Of a DNA stretch of 64,000 bases, positions 54,315-64,000 are shown piece after piece (the first letter of the stretch is position 1; each line of letters begins with the position of its first letter). Below the pieces are notes generated by a model that worked only from the letters and a program-made list of their open reading frames with translations, had not been told where the DNA came from and ran no database searches. The position numbers were made by a program, and so were the translations under genes. Source of the DNA: Rhizobium sp. (GTDB taxonomy: Bacteria; Pseudomonadota; Alphaproteobacteria; Rhizobiales; Rhizobiaceae); assembly GCA_019739215.1 (NCBI GenBank), contig JAHHDR010000022.1, forward strand, positions 62,001-126,000. The letters are read 5' to 3'.

Positions 54315-55103
54315 CTATACTGTACCGCCCAAGCTGCCTTCCAGTTCGACCAGTTCCTGCCCACCAGCCATCAGGTCCTGCAGCTCTTCCGCGGCAATTT
54401 CACCGCGTAGCGCCGTCCCCATCGTCTTTCCACGGTTTAACACTGTGAACCTGTCACCTACTGCCATGGCATGTCGGACATTATGGGTGATAAAGACGAC
54501 ACCGATTCCTTGTTTGCGGACTTTGTCGATCGTCGAAAGCACATTCGCCGTTTGCCGCACGCCGAGTGCAGAGGTCGGTTCATCCAAAATCAGAACCTTG
54601 GCGCCGAAATAGACGGCACGGGCAATCGCCACTGTTTGACGCTCACCGCCTGAAAGCGTGCCCACCGCCTGATCCGGCCCACGCAGGTTGATACCCATTT
54701 TTCGCATTTCCTCCATGGTCACCCTGTTGGCGAAGTCATGGTCGAAAAATTTCATGGGTCCGATTTTGCGAAGCGGTTCATTGCCCATAAAGAAGTTGCG
54801 GCTGACAGACATCAGCGGGATCATCGCCAGATGCTGATGCACCGTGGCAATGCCGGCGGCGATGGCATCGCGCGGATCTGCGAAACGCATCGGCCGCCCT
54901 TCGAACATGATTTCGCCCTTGGTTGGCTTATAGACGCCCGACATTGTCTTGATGAACGTCGATTTTCCGGCGCCATTGTCGCCCAGCAGGCAATGGCACT
55001 CTCCGGAAAAGAGATCCACGGACACGCCCGCCAGCGCGATCACTGAACCGAAGTGTTTTTCGATGTCCTTCATCCGAATGAGGGGCGCGGTTTGCACGTC
55101 CAT
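54315..55103 (-). CDS. Sugar/inositol-type ABC transporter ATPase (right copy)
   Basis: Mirror of 17550-18338, 262 aa. Single ABC domain with [15 protein letters not shown] and [10 protein letters not shown]. Ends three bases from the IS remnant. Confidence 0.91.
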   Translation of the reverse strand: MDVQTAPLIRMKDIEKHFGSVIALAGVSVDLFSGECHCLLGDNGAGKSTFIKTMSGVYKPTKGEIMFEGRPMRFADPRDAIAAGIATVHQHLAMIPLMSVSRNFFMGNEPLRKIGPMKFFDHDFANRVTMEEMRKMGINLRGPDQAVGTLSGGERQTVAIARAVYFGAKVLILDEPTSALGVRQTANVLSTIDKVRKQGIGVVFITHNVRHAMAVGDRFTVLNRGKTMGTALRGEIAAEELQDLMAGGQELVELEGSLGGTV

Positions 55104-55104
55104 T

Positions 55105-56226
55105 TCACTTCTCCCCGGTGATGATGCGGCGGATGTAGGTGTTCAGGACCACAGCGAAGAGCAGAATCACCCCCAGAAACACCCGGAAGAGCGAACTCTC
55201 CACGCCGGCAAAGAAGAGGCCCTGCTGGACGACACCGAAAATCAACGCGCCGAGCGCCGCGCCCAGCACCGACCCATAGCCCCCTGTCAGCAAGGCACCA
55301 CCAATCACCACGGCAATGATCGCCTCGAACTCCTTGAGCAGGCCGCGATCCGCCCCTGCCGATCCGAACTCGATGACCTGACATGTCGCGAATACAGTCG
55401 CGCAAAATGCGGTGAACATGAACATCAAGATCTTCACGCGGCCCACGGGTACTCCAGAGTACCTGGCCGATTCCGCGTCTCCCCCCGCAGCGAAGATCCA
55501 GTTGCCAAATCTCGTTCTCGTCAGAAGCACATGGCCAAATGCGATGAGAGCCAGCGCCCACACTATCAGCATCGGTATGCCATCCACCACGGGCAATCCC
55601 TTGTTCACGCCCCGGTCGAATGTCGCAATCAGGCCTATTTCGCCAAACCATTGAAACAGACCCGTCAGGATCTTTCCGCCAAACACCGGGGCCAGCCAGT
55701 CGCCCTCGGCTGCTTCACGGATACCTCCAATAATGGTTTTGTTCTCAAGGGTCTGGGGCAGGAATATTGTAAATCCGCGCAAGACGAACAGCGATGCCAG
55801 GGTCACGATGAAGCTCGGCAAACCAGTCCTCACGCATATCCAACCGTTGAGCGCGCCAATCGCGAGACACATGACAAAGGTCACCAGAATGGCGATCCAC
55901 ATCGGCCAGCCCATATTGACGCTGAAAATAGCGATCATCATCCCCGCAAAGCCGATCATCGAGCCGACCGACAGGTCAAATTCACCGGCGATCATCAGCA
56001 GGCAGGCTCCGACGGCGATGATCATGAACTGTGCCGACACGACCGACCAGTTCAGAACGCCCGCGGCATTGAACATGCCGGAATCATGGGCTGTCAGCAG
56101 GAAGAAGGTGAACACCAGCACCGTTCCGCATATTCCGCCAAGTTCCGGAATGATCAACGCTTCCCTGAACCTCGATCTTGACTTGACGCGCTCATCGCTA
56201 TGGCGAAGTGCTGGTGTCCCGGACAT
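55105..56226 (-). CDS. Sugar/inositol-type ABC transporter permease (right copy)
   Basis: Mirror of 16427-17548, 373 aa. RbsC-type permease with [16 protein letters not shown] and [20 protein letters not shown]. One base from the ATPase gene. Confidence 0.91.
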   Translation of the reverse strand: MSGTPALRHSDERVKSRSRFREALIIPELGGICGTVLVFTFFLLTAHDSGMFNAAGVLNWSVVSAQFMIIAVGACLLMIAGEFDLSVGSMIGFAGMMIAIFSVNMGWPMWIAILVTFVMCLAIGALNGWICVRTGLPSFIVTLASLFVLRGFTIFLPQTLENKTIIGGIREAAEGDWLAPVFGGKILTGLFQWFGEIGLIATFDRGVNKGLPVVDGIPMLIVWALALIAFGHVLLTRTRFGNWIFAAGGDAESARYSGVPVGRVKILMFMFTAFCATVFATCQVIEFGSAGADRGLLKEFEAIIAVVIGGALLTGGYGSVLGAALGALIFGVVQQGLFFAGVESSLFRVFLGVILLFAVVLNTYIRRIITGEK

Positions 56227-56261
56227 CTAGTCCCCCTGGAATTGCAGCCGAAAATGTGACA

Positions 56262-56293
56262 ACAGGGCGGCCGATCTTCATCGGCCGCCCTGT
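56262..56293 (-). terminator. Intercistronic hairpin (right copy)
   Basis: Mirror of 16360-16391: 14-base perfect stem with a four-base loop just after the binding-protein stop. Confidence 0.72.
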
Positions 56294-56303
56294 TTCCCGG
56301 AAA

Positions 56304-57251
56304 TCAGCGGTACTCGCCCGCAAATTTCTCAACCTTTTCCAACCCGTCCTTGGTCACGAAGCCGGGACCCGAGTTGATGTTGTTGCCGGGCAGCACACCA
56401 TAGCGATCGTAGTTGGTCAGGATGACAACCGGCATGTAGGCTTGCAGGAACGGTTGCTGGTCGATGCCCCAGCGGATGATGTCGCCCTTGATCGCCTTGA
56501 CGATTTCCTCGCCAAGATCGAACGTTCCAAAATAGATCTGGCCCGCCATGCCATTCTCCTTCAACGCCGCGATGGTCGGATCTGCCGATACCGGGCCAAG
56601 CGTCAGGATGCCGTTTGTATCAGGATGCGCCGAGAGATAGGCCAGAACCTTGTTCTTGATCTCGGCTGGGTCCGTGCCGCTGTCGAGCATGGATCCGCCC
56701 AGGTCGACGCCCAACCCAACGGCAAAGCCGCGGCAGCGCTCGGCGACTGTCGGCTGCTGTATGGCGTGATTGACACAGAGGAAGGATGTCACCCCATCGG
56801 CCTTTGCACGCATGCCGGCGGCGAGGCCTGCGTCATATTCCGGCTGGCCGACATACATCAGCGCACCGACTTCCCGGGCCTGTTCGGGCGTCCCGGTGTT
56901 CATGATGATAACGTCGATACCCTGATCCACGGCTTTCTTGATCGGCCCTTTCAGCACGTCGAAGTCAGCAAGCGTGGTGATGATTCCATCCGGATTTGAA
57001 GCCGCGGCCTGATCAATGATCCGCGCCATGTCGGCAATGTCACCAGTTGGCGGATTTCGGTACTCGACGGTCACGCCCATCTGCTCGCCAGCCAGCTTGA
57101 TACCGTTCTTGACCGTGTTCCACCAACTGTCGCTGTCAGGTGCGTGGCTGACAAGGACATAGCGTTCACCGTCTGCCAACGCGGGCGTTGCCGCAAGGAG
57201 CGGCGCAAGGACAGCCGCCGCACCCACAGCAAAGTTCTTGATAAAAGACAT
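56304..57251 (-). CDS. Sugar/inositol-type ABC transporter substrate-binding protein (right copy)
   Basis: Mirror of 15402-16349, about 315 aa. Sec signal peptide ending ALA-DG, then YVLVSHAPDSDSWWNTVKNG. RbsB/MocB type. Preceded by the LacI-type operator at 57340. Confidence 0.91.
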   Translation of the reverse strand: MSFIKNFAVGAAAVLAPLLAATPALADGERYVLVSHAPDSDSWWNTVKNGIKLAGEQMGVTVEYRNPPTGDIADMARIIDQAAASNPDGIITTLADFDVLKGPIKKAVDQGIDVIIMNTGTPEQAREVGALMYVGQPEYDAGLAAGMRAKADGVTSFLCVNHAIQQPTVAERCRGFAVGLGVDLGGSMLDSGTDPAEIKNKVLAYLSAHPDTNGILTLGPVSADPTIAALKENGMAGQIYFGTFDLGEEIVKAIKGDIIRWGIDQQPFLQAYMPVVILTNYDRYGVLPGNNINSGPGFVTKDGLEKVEKFAGEYR

Positions 57252-57339
57252 TGTTTCTCTCTCCCAACGAAAAAACTGCGTGTTGCCGAGAGCCAGTCTC
57301 CTCCAACTCTCATAGACACTAGAGCACACCGGATAAAAT

Positions 57340-57357
57340 TTTGCAACCGATTGCAAA
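57340..57357. promoter_or_regulatory. LacI-type operator, lacI side (right copy)
   Basis: TTTGCAACCGATTGCAAA, reverse complement of 15296-15313, between the divergent lacI and binding-protein copies. Confidence 0.78.
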
Positions 57358-57360
57358 ACT

Positions 57361-57376
57361 GGTCAATTCACTGACC
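57361..57376. promoter_or_regulatory. Second palindrome beside the LacI operator (right copy)
   Basis: Mirror of 15277-15292, GGTCA-N6-TGACC. Function unassigned. Confidence 0.33.
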
Positions 57377-57435
57377 TATATTCAGTGCTGGATGTCGCGC
57401 TATAAGGTAACGACGACAGACTGGAGACACTGGCC

Positions 57436-58458
57436 ATGACGCCGACCTTGAAAGACGTGGCCGAACGGGCGGGAGTATCCCGTTCTGCAGTCTCGCGTGC
57501 GTTTACCGATGGCGCCTCCGTCTCGGCAAAGATGCGCAAGCGCGTGGAGAAGGCGGCCTCAGAACTTGGTTTCAGCCCCAACGTTCTCGCTTCCAGCCTG
57601 ACGACTGGCCGAACGAAGCTCATCGGCTTGGTCTCTAATAATTTTCACAATCCGATCTTCCTTGAGGTCTTCGATCTTTTCACACGCGCGCTACAGGACC
57701 AGGGATTGCGCCCGCTGCTTGTCAACCTGACCGACGAAACCGATCCTGCAAACTCCGTGCGCATGCTTCGCCAATATTCCGTGGACGGCGTTGTCGTAGC
57801 GTCATCCACTCTGCCGCCAGCTTTCGGAAAGGCATTCCGCGACGCGGGCGTCCCGGTTGTCCACGCATTCGGTCGCGTGACGAGCGCGCCGGAGGTGCAT
57901 GTCGTGGGCATAGACAACATCGACGCCGGACGATTGGCGGCACAGACCCTGACGGCACGGGGCTATCGGCGGCTTGGGTTCATGGGTGGACCGGAGATTG
58001 CCACTTCAACGCAGGATCGATTGAAGGGATTTTTGCAGGAACTCAGCCTTCATCCCCAAGTCAGCGTCAGCCAATCATTTGCCACAGCCTATTCCTTCGA
58101 GGCAGGTCGAGCCGAAATGCAGGACCTCCTGGACGGCGAACCGGCCGAGGCCTATTTCTGCGGCGACGATGTGCTGTCGATCGGCGCACTGTCGGCTATA
58201 CAGGACCAGCAGCTTTCCGTTCCACGCGACATCGGTATCCTTGGATTGAACGATATGGAGATCGCCGGCTGGAACAACATCAATCTGACCACAATCCGCC
58301 AGCCGATCCGGCAGATCGTCAACTCGTCGATCGAACTGATCACGGCGATGCTTCGCGATCCGGTACGCTTGCCGGAAGCACGCATCTTTGCGTGCCACAT
58401 TGTTGAGCGCGGAACGCTACGCCCCTTGAAAGAAGTGCAGGCGGCGTCGGACGACTAA
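57436..58458 (+). CDS. LacI family transcriptional regulator (right copy)
   Basis: Mirror of 14195-15217, 340 aa. HTH TLKDVAERAGVSRSAVSRAF and a sugar-binding-like sensor domain. Tail-to-tail four-base overlap with the dehydrogenase gene. Confidence 0.92.
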   Translation: MTPTLKDVAERAGVSRSAVSRAFTDGASVSAKMRKRVEKAASELGFSPNVLASSLTTGRTKLIGLVSNNFHNPIFLEVFDLFTRALQDQGLRPLLVNLTDETDPANSVRMLRQYSVDGVVVASSTLPPAFGKAFRDAGVPVVHAFGRVTSAPEVHVVGIDNIDAGRLAAQTLTARGYRRLGFMGGPEIATSTQDRLKGFLQELSLHPQVSVSQSFATAYSFEAGRAEMQDLLDGEPAEAYFCGDDVLSIGALSAIQDQQLSVPRDIGILGLNDMEIAGWNNINLTTIRQPIRQIVNSSIELITAMLRDPVRLPEARIFACHIVERGTLRPLKEVQAASDD

Positions 58459-59588
58459 CGGAACATCGGTGGCCGCGCCTCAACCCACGCGCCCTCTGCC
58501 CGTGCAGAGGCCACCGCGGCATAAACCGCTGCCATCGATCGAAGGCCGCTTTCAGCCGTAGGCAAACCGTCACGTACCTCGCCCCGTATCGCATCGGCAA
58601 AGTCGCAATAGATGTTTGCGACCGCCAGGGGAAATCCTTCCGGATGGGCAATGGCAACCCGCGACAGGCGCTGCGCATCCTCGTGCAGGTCGCTCTCGCC
58701 CTTCTCAATGATCTGGGTCCGTCCGTTGACAGGGGTAAACATCAGTTGGTTCGGCTGTTCCGACGCCCACCGAAGTCCGCCAGTTTCGCCAAAGACCTGG
58801 ATGTCAAACCCATGCTGCCGGCCAATCGCAACCGACGACGTCCAAAGACGCCCCACGGTGCCGCCTGCCATTCGGAAGTTCACCATCGCATCATCTTCCA
58901 ATGCTCGACTCCCGATCGTCGACGCAAAGTCGGCAGACAATTTCTCGACGTCGTCGTTGCAGATAAAGCTGGCCATATGCAGCGCATGAATGCCGCAATC
59001 GGCAAACTGCCCCGACACGCCCGCAACAGCAGCGTCATAGCGCCAGCGCACGCGCGGATTGTCCGCATTGGCGGCATCTCCATGGTGGCCATGACTGAAA
59101 TTTGTCACCACCACGCGGATCCTGCCGATCTCCCCGGCACGCACCATCGCGCGGGCCTGCCGCACCATCGGGTATGCGGAGTAACAATAGTTCACAGCAC
59201 AGATCTTGCCAGCGGACTTGGCGACGCGAACGATCTCTTCGCCCTCTTCCACTGTCATGGTCATCGGCTTTTCGCACAACACATTGAATCCAGCCTCGAG
59301 AAAGGCCTTGGTAATCTCGAAATGTGTGGCGTTCGGCGTCGCCACGGTAACGAGGTCAATTCGATCCGCCCGCCCCTTTTCGCCGGCGAGCATCTCTGTC
59401 CAGTCACCATATGCCCGCTCAGCAGCGATCCCCAGCCTCAAGGCATAGTCTCGTCCCACGTCGGACCGATGATCGAGGGCGCCGGCGGCAAACTCGAAAT
59501 GCCCATCCGCCAGTGCGCCCAGACGATGCGCCGGGCCGATCTGGCTGCCCTCGCCACCACCGATCATGCCCCACTTCAGTTTTTTCAT
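58455..59588 (-). CDS. Gfo/Idh/MocA family oxidoreductase, second (right copy)
   Basis: Mirror of 13065-14198, 377 aa. MIGGGEGSQIGPAH Rossmann loop and CEKPMTMTVEEGEE. Likely acts on an inositol isomer or derivative. Confidence 0.89.
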   Translation of the reverse strand: MKKLKWGMIGGGEGSQIGPAHRLGALADGHFEFAAGALDHRSDVGRDYALRLGIAAERAYGDWTEMLAGEKGRADRIDLVTVATPNATHFEITKAFLEAGFNVLCEKPMTMTVEEGEEIVRVAKSAGKICAVNYCYSAYPMVRQARAMVRAGEIGRIRVVVTNFSHGHHGDAANADNPRVRWRYDAAVAGVSGQFADCGIHALHMASFICNDDVEKLSADFASTIGSRALEDDAMVNFRMAGGTVGRLWTSSVAIGRQHGFDIQVFGETGGLRWASEQPNQLMFTPVNGRTQIIEKGESDLHEDAQRLSRVAIAHPEGFPLAVANIYCDFADAIRGEVRDGLPTAESGLRSMAAVYAAVASARAEGAWVEARPPMFR

Positions 59589-59600
59589 TGCGTAAGACCC

Positions 59601-60491
59601 TTAGAAGCCAATGGATTGCAGGTATTCGCGGTTGGCGCGCGCATCCTCGAACGGTGTTCCTGGCAATGACGGGTCGCAATCCTGTTCGACCGTGCACCAG
59701 CCATCAAATTCGGCATCTAGCAAGCGTTGCCGAACGGCGGGAAAATTGACATCGCCCTTGCCGAGATTGCAGAAAATTCCCTCCCCGCAGGCTTTGTAGA
59801 AGCCGGTCCGATTGGCGACGACCCGAGCCTTCACCTTCGGGTCTATATCCTTGAAATGCATATAGGAAATTCGATCCATATGCCGGTCCATGAAGGCCAC
59901 GGGATCAAAACCCGCATAGTAATGATGCCCGGTGTCAAAACATATCTTGAGGATGTTCTCGTCCACCTCTTCAAGCAATCGCTCAAGCTCAGGTTCGAAG
60001 TCGATAAAGCCTGCCGCATGGGCATGGATGCCTGCGGTCAGGCCATAGTCTTCGGTTGCCATTTTGGCGATGGTCGCGATTCGGTCGCGAAAGGCGTCCC
60101 ACTCGGCTTTGTCCATCTGCTCGGCTTCCTGTGCGCGCCCAGCCGTCGGCGCGCGGCGCGGCGAAATGCTGTCGATCAGAACCAGATGCCGCGCCCCATG
60201 TGCGACCAGCGCCTTGCATGTGCGAACAGAGGCATCCATGACCTCGTCCCATTTCGCCGGATCATGGAGCGGCTGGAAGACGACACCGCCGATAATGGCC
60301 AGATCCCGCAAGGCAAGTTCGGGCGCGAGGATAGAAGGATCTTCAGGCATATAGCCGATGGGGCCTAGTTCGATTCCCCTGTAACCAGCCGCAGCGCATT
60401 GATCCAGAACGGTTTGCCAGCGTGGATAGGACGGATCGCTCGGGAATTCTATTCCCCAGGAGCAGGGCGCGTTGCCGATGCGAATACTCAT
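59601..60491 (-). CDS. TIM-barrel isomerase/dehydratase, IolE/MocC-like (right copy)
   Basis: Mirror of 12162-13052, 296 aa. RIGNAPCSWGIEF, GYRGIELGPIGYMP, IHAHAAGF and CFDTGHHYY give the AP-endonuclease-2 barrel and its metal site. Confidence 0.84.
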   Translation of the reverse strand: MSIRIGNAPCSWGIEFPSDPSYPRWQTVLDQCAAAGYRGIELGPIGYMPEDPSILAPELALRDLAIIGGVVFQPLHDPAKWDEVMDASVRTCKALVAHGARHLVLIDSISPRRAPTAGRAQEAEQMDKAEWDAFRDRIATIAKMATEDYGLTAGIHAHAAGFIDFEPELERLLEEVDENILKICFDTGHHYYAGFDPVAFMDRHMDRISYMHFKDIDPKVKARVVANRTGFYKACGEGIFCNLGKGDVNFPAVRQRLLDAEFDGWCTVEQDCDPSLPGTPFEDARANREYLQSIGF

Positions 60492-60492
60492 T

Positions 60493-61614
60493 TCAAAACC
60501 TTCCGGATGCCTGGAATGCCGTTACGTCCTGCCATGCCTTTTTCATCGATGACGCCAGCGCAGCGGCAACAATCTGATTGACCAGCATGCCGTCCCGAAA
60601 GGTCGGCCACGATGCCTCGCCGCGATGAATGGCTTCCAGAAAATCCTTGGCCTCAATGATGATCTGGTCCTGATATCCGGTGCCATGCCCTGCTCCCTGG
60701 CAGAACGGCAGGTAGTCCGGATGCTCCGGCCCCGTCAAAATCTTGGTGAATCCGCGATTGGCCTGCGGGCCCTCGGCACGATAGAGCCAGATCGCATTCT
60801 GGTCTTCCTGATCAAAACGGATCGCACCCCTGCTTCCGGTGACCTCATAGGCATATCCCATTTTGCGACCTGTCGAGATCCGGCTGAAATACATCTGCCC
60901 CATTGCCCCGCTTTCAAAGCGGCACATCATCTGTGCGTGGTCGTCGTTGCAGACCGTTCCCCCGGGCCGCTGCCTGTGCACGGTTTCCACCTCAGCGATA
61001 ACACTTCGGATCGGACCAAGCAGAGCCAGCGCGGCGTTGATCATGTGGGGCGCCAGATCGCCCATGGTGCCATTCGCCATGCCGCTCGTCCGCCAGGTCG
61101 CCGGAGCCTGCGGATCGGCCAGAAAGTCCTCCGTATGCTCACCGCGAAACCATGTCACGTCACCGATGGCGCCCGAAGCGATCAGTTGGCGGGCATGCTG
61201 GCTGGCAGGCGTGCGAATGTAGTTGAACCCCACCATATTGACGCAGCCGCTGGCTTCCGCAGCAGCGACCATCGCGCGGCTGTCCTCGAACGAGACGCCC
61301 ATCGGCTTTTCGCACAGGACCGGCTTGCCCAGCGCAAAGGCGGCCTCGGCAATTGCACGATGCGTGTCTTGTGGCGACGCGATCACGATGGCTTCGACCT
61401 TCGGATCGTCGACCAGATCCTGCCAGACGGCAGTCGCCCGCGCAAAACCATAGGCCTTACGATACTGTTCAGCACTGCCTGCAGTCGTGGCGCAAACCAT
61501 TTCGAGACGGGGACGCAGGGCCGTGTTGAACACCGCTCCGACGGCCAGCATCGCGACGGCGTGGGCTTTGCCCATGTAGCCGCCGCCGACGATCCCAATC
61601 CCTATATCCGGCAT
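60493..61614 (-). CDS. Gfo/Idh/MocA family dehydrogenase, first (right copy)
   Basis: Mirror of 11039-12160, about 373 aa. GIVGGGYMGKAH and CEKPMG. The upstream open frame to 62511 is antisense to iolD and is not used. Confidence 0.89.
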   Translation of the reverse strand: MPDIGIGIVGGGYMGKAHAVAMLAVGAVFNTALRPRLEMVCATTAGSAEQYRKAYGFARATAVWQDLVDDPKVEAIVIASPQDTHRAIAEAAFALGKPVLCEKPMGVSFEDSRAMVAAAEASGCVNMVGFNYIRTPASQHARQLIASGAIGDVTWFRGEHTEDFLADPQAPATWRTSGMANGTMGDLAPHMINAALALLGPIRSVIAEVETVHRQRPGGTVCNDDHAQMMCRFESGAMGQMYFSRISTGRKMGYAYEVTGSRGAIRFDQEDQNAIWLYRAEGPQANRGFTKILTGPEHPDYLPFCQGAGHGTGYQDQIIIEAKDFLEAIHRGEASWPTFRDGMLVNQIVAAALASSMKKAWQDVTAFQASGRF

Positions 61615-61636
61615 GTTGACCTCTGGCGATTTTTTG

Positions 61637-61654
61637 TTTGCAACCGATTGCAAA
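61637..61654. promoter_or_regulatory. LacI-type operator, iolD side (right copy)
   Basis: TTTGCAACCGATTGCAAA, mirror of 10999-11016, in the gap between the dehydrogenase and iolD copies. Confidence 0.78.
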
Positions 61655-61737
61655 ATTCGTATCCTACGCTTCGAGATTTTACAAGTCGAAATCGCGGCGC
61701 CGCCGTTCGCGCGTTCGGCAGGAGGGGCTATTCGGAA

Positions 61738-63603
61738 ATGAAACAGAACACAATTCGCCTGACGACAGCGCAGGCCATCATCCGTCACCTCGCCAGTCAG
61801 TTCATTGAAATCGACGGCGAGGAAATGCGCGTGTTCGGCGGCGGATTCGGCATCTTCGGCCATGGAAACGTGACATGTCTTGGTGAGGCACTTTATGCGG
61901 CGAGGGAACAGCTTCCGCTGTACCGGGGCCAGAATGAACAGGGCATGGGCTTTGCCGCGGCGGGTTATGCGAAACAATGGCTTCGCCAGCGCTTCATGTT
62001 CTGCACCGCCAGCGCCGGCCCCGGCACTGCCAACATGTTGACAAGCGCGGCCCTGGCACACGCCAATCGCCTGCCGGTGCTCCTGCTGTGCGGCGACACC
62101 TACGTTACCCGGTTGCCCGATCCCGTCTTGCAGCAAATGGAAAACTTCGGCGACCCTACCTTTGGATTGAACGACGCATTCAAACCGGTCGTGCGGTACT
62201 GGGACAGGATTACCCATCCGGCACAGATACTTCAGTCGCTTCCCAACGCTGTTGCCACCATGCTGGACCCTGCCGATTGTGGCCCCGCATTCATCGGCTT
62301 GCCTCAGGACGTTCAGGGATGGGTCTATGATTACCCGAGCGTCTGGTTTGAAAAGAAGATACACCGAATCCGTCGCCAAAATCCGGACGTGGCAGAAATA
62401 GCCGATGCCGTGGCGCTGTTGAAAACAGCAGCAAGGCCGATGATTATTGCAGGCGGCGGCGTTCAGTATTCCCGCGCCGTGGCAGAACTGACCGCCTTCG
62501 CTGAAACACATCGGATCCCCGTGGTGGAGACTATTGCGGGCCGCGCGAACATGACCGCAACAAACTCGCTGAATATCGGCCCGATCGGCGTCACGGGATC
62601 AAATTCAGCCAATGCGATCGCTGCCGAAGCCGATGTGATCCTGGCCGTCGGGACAAGGCTGCAGGACTTTACGACGGGGTCCTGGACCGCGTTTTCGAGA
62701 GAGGCCAGGTTTATCTCGGTCAATGCGGCACGCCATGATGCTGCCAAGCACTTGTCGCTTCCGGTGGTGGGTGACGCGAAGCTGTCGCTTGTCGCACTTT
62801 CCGACGGACTGGGGGATTATGCCGCGCCGGGAGAGTGGGTGGGTACCGCTCAACGTCATCGCGCAATCTGGGATACCTACGTCGCCAAGAACGTCGCGTC
62901 AGGCAACAGACCCAACTCCTACGCCATGGCCATCGGCGTGGTGAACGAACTCTGTGACGCGCGCGATCGGGTGGTCGCCGCGGCTGGCGGTTTGCCCGCA
63001 GAACTGACGGCCAATTGGCGCACACTTGAAACCGGGACGGTGGATATAGAATTCGGCTTCTCCTGCATGGGATACGAGATTTCCGGTGCGTGGGGGGCCC
63101 GTATCGCCCAGGCCGAACGTGACGCGGACCATGACACGATCGTCTTTGTCGGCGACGGATCGTTCATGTTGATGAATTCCGATATCTACTCCTCTGTTCT
63201 CAGCCAGAAGAAGCTGATCATCTTGGTGCTGGACAATGGCGGCTTCGCCGTGATCAACAAGCTACAGAACAACACCGGCAACCAGAGCTTCAACAATCTG
63301 CTGTCGGACTGCCCGACGATCCCGGAACCCTTCACCGTGGATTTCGAGGCCCATGCCCGCGCACAGGGGGCAATCGCCGAGACAGCGGCCAATGCTTCCG
63401 AATTGGCTGCGGCATTCAAACGCGCCAAAGCGGCCACCAAAACCACCGTGATATGCATGAAGGTCGATCCCTTTGACGGATGGACGACCGAGGGACACAC
63501 CTGGTGGGAATGCGGCACGCCTCATGTTTCGGAAGATCCCAAAGTGACGGCGGCGCATCAGGACTGGGAAGCGTCACGACACCTGCAGCGTAAGGGCGTG
63601 TGA
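61738..63603 (+). CDS. iolD: Trihydroxycyclohexane-1,2-dione hydrolase IolD (right copy)
   Basis: Mirror of 9050-10915, about 621 aa. ThDP-dependent ring-opening enzyme with PLYRGQNEQGMGFAAAGYAK and GDGSFMLMNSDIYSS. ATG 61738 with AGGAGG upstream. Confidence 0.94.
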   Translation: MKQNTIRLTTAQAIIRHLASQFIEIDGEEMRVFGGGFGIFGHGNVTCLGEALYAAREQLPLYRGQNEQGMGFAAAGYAKQWLRQRFMFCTASAGPGTANMLTSAALAHANRLPVLLLCGDTYVTRLPDPVLQQMENFGDPTFGLNDAFKPVVRYWDRITHPAQILQSLPNAVATMLDPADCGPAFIGLPQDVQGWVYDYPSVWFEKKIHRIRRQNPDVAEIADAVALLKTAARPMIIAGGGVQYSRAVAELTAFAETHRIPVVETIAGRANMTATNSLNIGPIGVTGSNSANAIAAEADVILAVGTRLQDFTTGSWTAFSREARFISVNAARHDAAKHLSLPVVGDAKLSLVALSDGLGDYAAPGEWVGTAQRHRAIWDTYVAKNVASGNRPNSYAMAIGVVNELCDARDRVVAAAGGLPAELTANWRTLETGTVDIEFGFSCMGYEISGAWGARIAQAERDADHDTIVFVGDGSFMLMNSDIYSSVLSQKKLIILVLDNGGFAVINKLQNNTGNQSFNNLLSDCPTIPEPFTVDFEAHARAQGAIAETAANASELAAAFKRAKAATKTTVICMKVDPFDGWTTEGHTWWECGTPHVSEDPKVTAAHQDWEASRHLQRKGV

Positions 63604-64000
63604 TGGTGCTTGATCGGATCTCCAGTAAGACATTCCTGGTCATCGGGCGGGTCGGAATGGACCTGACCCCTTCCCCGGTGAACACCCGCACCCGCGATGC
63701 CACCACGATGATGGTCGCGATGGGAGGGTCTTCAGCCAATATCGCAGCCGGCCTGTCCAGACTTGGCTGCTACGCCGCATTGTTGACCACCGTGTCAGAT
63801 GACGCGGTCGGATGGTACTGCCTTGACCAACTCGATCATTATCACATCGACCGTCGCCATGTTAAGGCGATCAAGGGTGAAGCGCGGACCTCTCTTGCCG
63901 TCTATGAAACCCGGAAAGATGAGCACCAGTCGGTCATATATCGGAACAACGCCGCCGATTTCCAGATGACTGTCGCAGATGTCGAAGCCGTGGATTTTCC
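63603..64000 (+). CDS. iolC: 5-dehydro-2-deoxygluconokinase IolC, 5' part (right copy)
   Basis: Mirror of 8653-9050; the gene runs off the window. Start overlaps the iolD stop (TGATG). The visible part carries the N-terminal PfkB region GGSSANIAAGLSRLG. Confidence 0.92.
   Translation, partial: MVLDRISSKTFLVIGRVGMDLTPSPVNTRTRDATTMMVAMGGSSANIAAGLSRLGCYAALLTTVSDDAVGWYCLDQLDHYHIDRRHVKAIKGEARTSLAVYETRKDEHQSVIYRNNAADFQMTVADVEAVDF

Larger units (their letters stand above)
36332..64000. repeat. Right arm of giant inverted repeat
   Basis: 27,669 bases that repeat 8653-36320 in reverse complement. The arm is cut by the window end, inside iolC. Every gene in it is a copy of one in the left arm in opposite orientation. 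One base longer than the left arm because of the homopolymer at 37124-37127. Confidence 0.97.

Noticed and set aside
1-64000. CRISPR arrays, tRNA or rRNA genes, replication origin
   Set aside because: No regularly spaced short repeats, no cloverleaf or rRNA-like conserved stretches and no repABC, parAB or dnaA gene were seen.

Overview
The window looks like chromosome or megaplasmid DNA from an alphaproteobacterium, probably of the Rhizobiaceae or a nearby Rhizobiales family. The grounds are GC-rich codon use, dense catabolic operons each built around an ABC importer, a Tat-exported sugar-binding protein, and an iol/moc-type inositol cluster next to a LacI regulator. No rRNA, tRNA, CRISPR array or replication gene was seen.

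The dominant structure is a giant inverted repeat. Bases 8653-36320 reappear as the reverse complement in 36332-64000, around an 11-base centre at 36321-36331. The right arm stops only because the window stops, so the repeat probably continues into 1-8652. All ORFs inside the arms have same-length mirror copies (left x = right 72653-x). The one difference found is a homopolymer of 3 T (35526-35528) against 4 A (37124-37127). Reading-frame damage concentrates in the 9 kb nearest the centre and is otherwise the same in both arms. This fits a fold-back (snap-back or contig-end) artefact better than a natural duplication, but the sequence alone cannot prove it. Genes 8653-36320 should be counted once until reads are checked.

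Unique part and left arm, in order. (1) 1-6117, + strand: a sugar or sugar-acid operon with an RbsC-type permease (partial), a Tat-dependent binding protein, a fused ATPase-permease, an SMP-30 lactonase and a galactonate-dehydratase-like enolase. (2) 6391-10915, - strand: iolD-iolC-iolB and an IolJ-like class II aldolase, tightly overlapped. (3) 11039-14198, + strand, divergent from iolD: two Gfo/Idh/MocA dehydrogenases flanking an IolE/MocC-like isomerase/dehydratase. (4) 14195-18338: a LacI regulator divergent from a binding protein/permease/ATPase importer. Two copies of the operator TTTGCAATCGGTTGCAAA, one in each divergent gap, suggest that this LacI protein controls both the iol block and the importer. 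(5) 18342-18929: a decayed IS6-family element. (6) 18935-30167: a GntR regulator with one glycosyltransferase, divergent from a polyamine-type ABC importer, a second glycosyltransferase, two tandem cupins, a frameshifted aldehyde dehydrogenase and a saccharopine-dehydrogenase-like protein. This is the most unusual gene set here and may be an undescribed uptake and modification pathway for an amine or a related small molecule. (7) 30174-36320: an SDR remnant, then a CoA-linked block (MaoC/FAS1-like hydratase, acyl-CoA dehydrogenase, MmgE/PrpD, frameshifted CitE-like lyase, and a divergent, heavily frameshifted CaiB-type CoA-transferase) that resembles a C5-dicarboxylate (itaconate/citramalate-like) degradation module.

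The right arm (36332-64000) carries the same genes in reverse order and opposite orientation, ending inside iolC.
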